Source of the DNA: Actinomycetes bacterium
GTDB lineage: Bacteria > Actinomycetota > Actinomycetes > S36-B12
DNA: 15,616 nt
Direction: 5' to 3'
Assembly: GCA_030425745.1 (NCBI GenBank)
Contig: JAUHZW010000022.1
Coordinates: 1-15,616 of the forward strand
The notes under the pieces are model-generated. The model made no database searches. It had not been told where the DNA came from and saw nothing but the letters and a program-made list of their open reading frames with translations. Position numbers and translations under genes: made by a program. The first letter of the stretch is position 1. The number at the start of each line of letters is the position of its first letter. Shown in pieces: positions 12,508-15,616 of the stretch.

Positions 12508-13698
12508 CTAGGAGCGGAGCTCCGACCAGGCCTTCGACCACTCGGCGTAGGGAACGCACTTCACGTCCGTACGACCGTCGAGGCAGGCCTCCGTCGGGGT
12601 GTTCCAGTAGTAGACGTCCTCCCAGTAGGCGGGGTCGCCCGCGTGGTAGTTCGCGCAGTGCTCCGGATCAGCGGTCAGATCGCAGGCCTTGGAGTTGGCC
12701 GGCGCCTCGCCGAACCACTCGGCCGCCTGGGCGTTGATCTCCGGGGACGCGATCCAGTCCAGCCACTTGTAGGCGCAGTTCAGGTTCGGGGTGTCCTTGG
12801 CGATCATCCAGGTGTCCGACCAGCCGGTTGCACCTTCCTTGGCCTTCGTGGAGCCGATGTTCTCGGGGTAGTAGTTCACGAGGACCTGCCACGAGGTGGC
12901 GCCCGTCATGGTGCCGGCCGTGACGGCCTCGATCTGCTTGTTGTAGTCCGACCAGTACTCGCTGACCAGGCCCTTCTGCTTCTTCAGCAGCTCGATGGCC
13001 GCGTCGAACTGCTCCTGATCGAGCGCGTAGGGATCGGTGATGCCGAGATCCGGCTGGGTGGCCATCAGGTAGACGGCCGCGTCAGCGATGTAGATCGGGG
13101 AGTCATACGGGCCGACGCCACCGGCGACCGGGGAGTCCTCTTCGAACATGATCGACCACGAGTCGACGTCCTCGCCGGCGGTGTTCTTGTCCCAGACCAG
13201 CAGGTTCGCGCCACGGCCGTGCGGCACGCCGTAGGAGACGCCGTTGACCGTGTTGTGGGACTTGTCCTTGAGGTCAGGGAAGATGTCCGCGTAGTTCGGG
13301 ACGAGGTCCATGTTGATCGGCTGGACGTTGTCGCCGTAGATGAGGCGAAGAGACGCGTCACCGGAGGCGGAGACGACGTCGTAGCCGCCGCCCTGCATGA
13401 GCTTGACGGCCTCGTCGGAGGTGCCGAACACCTTGACGTCGACCTGGCAGCCGGTGGCCTCCTCGAACGGGGTGACCCAGTCGGCCGCAGGATCGGTCGA
13501 GCCGTCCTCGGCGTAGCCGGGCCAAGCGAGGACGCTGAGGGCACCCTCACCGTCGCCGACGGGGCCGGCGAAGGCCTCGCCGCCCGGAGCGGCGCCGGCG
13601 TCGCCGCCAGCGTCATCGGAGCCCCCACCGCATGCGGTGAGGACCAGTGCGGCGGCCGAGGTGGCCACCGCGAGCGTGAGCAGACGCGAACGATGCAT
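12508..13698 (-). CDS. potD: Polyamine-type ABC substrate-binding lipoprotein (PotD-like)
   Basis: The 396-residue precursor starts MHRSRLLTLA and has a lipobox LTAC (Cys23), then a Gly/Asp/Ala-rich linker. The mature protein is a two-lobed receptor with ALSVLAWPGYAEDG near 53-66, GTSDEAVKLM near 92-101 and TGWSDTWMIAKDTPNLNCAYKWLDW near 291-315, all typical of the PotD/PotF class. It would capture ligand outside and deliver it to PotBC. The start at 13698 is fixed by a strong AAGGAGGA ribosome site and the signal peptide; a longer frame reaching 13758 adds only a basic leader without such a site. The mature part has six cysteines, four of them in two C-X8-C pairs at the C-terminus (339/348 and 372/381), which is unusual for the family. 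Confidence 0.92.
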   Translation of the reverse strand: MHRSRLLTLAVATSAAALVLTACGGGSDDAGGDAGAAPGGEAFAGPVGDGEGALSVLAWPGYAEDGSTDPAADWVTPFEEATGCQVDVKVFGTSDEAVKLMQGGGYDVVSASGDASLRLIYGDNVQPINMDLVPNYADIFPDLKDKSHNTVNGVSYGVPHGRGANLLVWDKNTAGEDVDSWSIMFEEDSPVAGGVGPYDSPIYIADAAVYLMATQPDLGITDPYALDQEQFDAAIELLKKQKGLVSEYWSDYNKQIEAVTAGTMTGATSWQVLVNYYPENIGSTKAKEGATGWSDTWMIAKDTPNLNCAYKWLDWIASPEINAQAAEWFGEAPANSKACDLTADPEHCANYHAGDPAYWEDVYYWNTPTEACLDGRTDVKCVPYAEWSKAWSELRS

Positions 13699-13703
13699 CC
13701 GCT

Positions 13704-13711
13704 TCCTCCTT
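13704..13711 (-). promoter_or_regulatory. Strong ribosome binding site of potD
   Basis: AAGGAGGA on the minus strand lies five bases before the potD ATG. It decides the start at 13698 over the longer open frame, and it suggests high translation of the binding protein relative to the other subunits, as usual for ABC receptors. Confidence 0.7.
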
Positions 13712-13725
13712 CTGTTGTTGGGGAT

Positions 13726-13749
13726 CACTGCAGGCGGGCGCTCGCAGTG
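13726..13749 (-). repeat. Intercistronic hairpin between potA and potD
   Basis: CACTGC (13726-13731) and GCAGTG (13744-13749) form a perfect six-pair stem with a 12-base GC-rich loop. It is in the 66-base gap after the potA stop and 14 bases ahead of the potD ribosome site. It could stabilise the 5' end of a processed potDBC message, or attenuate. No T-run is present. Confidence 0.4.
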
Positions 13750-13764
13750 GAACGACATGGGCGG

Positions 13765-14787
13765 TCAGGAGACCTCGTACTCGTGGGCGGGATCCCACGA
13801 CAGGGTCACTCCCTGCCCCCGCAGATGGCTCAGATCCGACGATGCCTCGGTGTTCTGCTGCACGGCCATCAGCGAGTTGCCGGAGGGCAGGTCCACGACG
13901 AACCGGGTCGACATGCCCGCGTAGATGACCTCGCGCACGGTGCCGTCCAGCCGATGGTGACCCTCCGGGGCCGACTGCCCGTCGATCCACACCCGGATCT
14001 TCTCGGGACGCACCGACCATGTGCCCGGCCGGCCGAGCACCTGCTGGGCGGTCACCGAGTCAAGCAGGTTGGACGTGCCGACGAAGCCGGCCACGAACGC
14101 CGTGGCCGGATGCTCGTAGACCTCGGACGGTGTACCGAGCTGTGCGATGCGCCCTTCGTTGAAGACCGCGATGCGATCGGACATCGTCAGCGCCTCGTCC
14201 TGATCGTGGGTGACGAAGACGAAGGTGATGCCGACCTCGCGCTGGATCTCCTTCAGCTCGACCTGCATCTCCTCGCGGAGCTTCAGATCGAGCGCACCCA
14301 GCGGCTCGTCGAGCAGCAGAACCTTGGGGCGGTTCACCAGGGCGCGGGCGAGCGCGACGCGCTGGCGCTGGCCACCCGAGAGCTGGGACGGGGCGCGGTC
14401 CTCGTAGCCGTCGAGCCGGACCGAGGCGAGGGCTGCGCGCGCGCGTTCGGCGCGCTCGGCCTTGGCGACCTTCTTGACCTTGAGCCCATACTCGACGTTC
14501 TTCAGCACGCTCATGTGCGGGAAGAGGGCGTAGTCCTGGAACACGGTGTTGACGTCACGGGCGTAGGGCGGCAGCTGGCTGACGTCGGTGCCGTCGAGCT
14601 CGATGGTGCCGGAGTCCGGCTTCTCGAAGCCGGCGATCATCCGCAGGACGGTGGTCTTGCCCGATCCCGAGGGGCCGAGCAGGGTGAGGAACTCCCCCGC
14701 CATCACGTCGAGGTCGACCTGGTCGACGGCGACGACGTCGCCGAAGTGCCGCGACAGGCCGCGAACGCGGATCGTGACCGAATCCAT
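13765..14787 (-). CDS. potA: Polyamine-type ABC transporter ATP-binding protein (PotA-like)
   Basis: The 340-residue ATPase carries Walker A GPSGSGKT (38-45), the Q-loop Gln84 in FQDYALFPHMSV, the signature LSGGQRQRVALARAL (136-150), Walker B LLLDEP (157-162) and the H-loop His194 in VTHDQDEAL. A C-terminal TOBE-type domain includes WSVRPEKIRVW (257-267). This is the PotA/MalK class, with the FQDYALFPHMSV and REVGITFVFVTHDQDEALTMSDRIAVFNEG segments typical of PotA. The start at 14787 (MDSVTIRVRGLSRHFG) has a GAGAGG ribosome site. A longer frame to 14871 runs back through the repeat-rich promoter region and is rejected. First gene of the operon. Confidence 0.93.
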   Translation of the reverse strand: MDSVTIRVRGLSRHFGDVVAVDQVDLDVMAGEFLTLLGPSGSGKTTVLRMIAGFEKPDSGTIELDGTDVSQLPPYARDVNTVFQDYALFPHMSVLKNVEYGLKVKKVAKAERAERARAALASVRLDGYEDRAPSQLSGGQRQRVALARALVNRPKVLLLDEPLGALDLKLREEMQVELKEIQREVGITFVFVTHDQDEALTMSDRIAVFNEGRIAQLGTPSEVYEHPATAFVAGFVGTSNLLDSVTAQQVLGRPGTWSVRPEKIRVWIDGQSAPEGHHRLDGTVREVIYAGMSTRFVVDLPSGNSLMAVQQNTEASSDLSHLRGQGVTLSWDPAHEYEVS

Positions 14788-14958
14788 CCTTGCCTCTCTC
14801 GTCGCCCCCGGAACCCGTGACACTAGTAGTTGAAGCCGATTTCCGTCGCGTTCCACGGTCTCGTGACGCAAATCGTTACCAATCCGTGTTTCGGCAACGA
14901 TTTCCGTCGGTTACACGCATGTCACGCGAGTGGCCGATCGGCGCGGGAAGCGCGCCTG
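14788..14958 (-). promoter_or_regulatory. Repeat-bearing regulatory gap upstream of the pot operon
   Basis: These 171 bases between the upstream ATPase stop and potA are AT-richer than their surroundings. GATTTCCGTCG occurs twice as an exact direct repeat (14838-14848 and 14899-14909). A third, inverted, near-copy is GACGCAAATCGTT (14865-14877), so AAATCGTT and AACGATTT face each other around 26 bases. On the minus strand TAGTGT, just downstream of the first copy, could serve as a -10 box, which would place that copy near the -35 region. The pattern suggests operator sites for a dimeric regulator; the regulator is not identified. Confidence 0.45.
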
Positions 14959-15616
14959 TCAGCGAGCGGGGATCAGACGGCCGGGCTCGCGGGCCGACAC
15001 CCGGACGTCATCACCGACACGGAGGTCACCCGCGCCGAGCATCCGCACGCGCACGACGGGACCCTGCTCCAGTCGCACGTCGACCAGACTGTCGTGTCCG
15101 AAGTAGGCGACAGATGCGACGACCCCGGGGGCATGACCTGCTGACAGGTCGCGGGTGATCTCCATCTGCTCCGGACGCAGCAGGACGCACAGGCCAGCGG
15201 GGTCGTCTGGTACGACGCCCTCGATGGGCACCGACCCCAGAACCGTGGTGGCGGTGCCGGACTCTACGGAGGCCACTGGTAGCAGGGTGACATCACCGAA
15301 GAACTCGCCGACGGCCAGCGACGCGGGCGCGGCGTAGACGTCCCGCGGGCTGCCCTGCTGCGCGATGCGGCCGTCGATCATCAGGGCGACTCGATCGGCC
15401 AGGGAGAGCGCCTCATCCTGATCATGGGTCACCAGGATCGTCGTTGTTCCCGTCCCCTCGAGCAGGGATCGCACCTCGAGCCCGAGGTCGGCACGCAGCC
15501 CGGCATCCAGAGCACTGAACGGCTCATCGAGGAGGATCACCTCGGGCTGCGGGGCGAGCGCCCGAGCGAGGGCCACGCGTTGCTGCTGGCCGCCGGAGAG
15601 CTCATGGGGGGCGCGG
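14959..15616 (-). CDS. ABC transporter ATP-binding protein, C-terminal part (partial)
   Basis: The frame is open to the right edge and the Walker A region lies outside. Visible are the signature HELSGGQQQRVALARAL, Walker B VILLDEP and the H-loop VTHDQDEALSLADRVALM. A C-terminal TOBE-type domain follows, with VLLRPEQMEI and YFGHDSLVDVRL. The last two segments resemble the Fe(3+)-type FbpC/AfuC group more than PotA, so this is probably the ATPase of a different importer. It reads in the same direction as the pot operon, with 171 bases and likely promoter elements in between. Its own permease genes would lie beyond the window. Substrate not determined. Confidence 0.88.
   Translation of the reverse strand, partial: RAPHELSGGQQQRVALARALAPQPEVILLDEPFSALDAGLRADLGLEVRSLLEGTGTTTILVTHDQDEALSLADRVALMIDGRIAQQGSPRDVYAAPASLAVGEFFGDVTLLPVASVESGTATTVLGSVPIEGVVPDDPAGLCVLLRPEQMEITRDLSAGHAPGVVASVAYFGHDSLVDVRLEQGPVVRVRMLGAGDLRVGDDVRVSAREPGRLIPAR

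Noticed and set aside
13699..13758. A longer potD start adding 20 residues
   Set aside because: It would place charged residues ahead of an already complete lipoprotein signal peptide and ignore the strong ribosome site at 13704-13711.
12475..14820. A plus-strand open frame of 781 codons opposite potD and potA
   Set aside because: It lies antisense to clearly homologous pot genes. Its protein is Arg/Gly/Val/Asp-rich with no domain, as expected for a GC-rich shadow frame.
14788..14871. A longer potA start adding 28 residues
   Set aside because: The extension runs through the repeat-bearing promoter region, whereas the ATG at 14787 has a good ribosome site and a PotA-like N-terminus.
14875..14914. 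GTAAC/GAAAC elements on the minus strand that look like GlnR half-sites
   Set aside because: The spacing between the three elements (8 and 17 bases) does not reproduce the regular six-base spacing of GlnR boxes, so I do not call a GlnR site.

Overview
The window is high-GC DNA and looks like chromosome from an actinobacterium. It carries a BldC-type regulator, a DUF3073 protein, a deazaflavin (F420-type) oxidoreductase and a DUF6153 protein, all typical of Actinobacteria. Several genes have GTG starts, and some probably have leaderless TANNNT promoters. I cannot place it below class or order. No tRNA, rRNA, CRISPR array, insertion sequence or phage gene was seen. It is densely coded, and the largest gap without a confident gene is 279 bp (7526-7804).

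Layout. (1) 1-1447: the end of a SulP/STAS anion transporter (+), converging on a bldC-plsC pair (-). (2) 1580-5647: a Leu/Val/Phe-type amino acid dehydrogenase (+) and a DUF3073 protein (+), converging on a purF-purM operon (-). From memory the order bldC / Val dehydrogenase / DUF3073 / purM / purF matches Streptomyces, so this is probably an old actinobacterial core block. (3) 5751-7525: a two-gene envelope cassette. A small His/Met-rich membrane protein (DUF6153) is followed by a lipoprotein that fuses a DUF305 domain to an Asp-box beta-propeller. (4) 7526-7804: a gap with a hairpin and a coding-like but start-less reading frame. (5) 7805-10685: a deazaflavin-dependent oxidoreductase (+), a vapBC toxin-antitoxin pair (-) and a DEAD/DEAH helicase of unknown role (-). 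(6) 10702-10780: a striking 79-bp near-perfect palindrome. (7) 10784-14787: a complete potADBC-like ABC importer operon (-). (8) 14788-14958: a regulatory gap with repeated motifs. (9) 14959-15616: the 3' part of another ABC ATPase gene (-), cut by the window end.

How the genes work together. PurF and PurM catalyse the first and fifth steps of IMP synthesis and are translationally coupled. PotA (ATPase), PotD (lipoprotein receptor) and PotB/PotC (permeases) form one importer, by family a polyamine-type system; the real substrate is not shown by sequence. VapB should neutralise VapC and repress their shared promoter. The DUF6153 and DUF305-propeller proteins would sit on the outer face of the membrane, and a metal-handling (copper-like) role is a plausible inference only.

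The least explained items are the DUF6153 / DUF305-propeller cassette, the 79-bp palindrome, the repeated CGACGGAAATCG-like elements ahead of potA, and the recurrent TANNNT-N6-start leaderless architecture.
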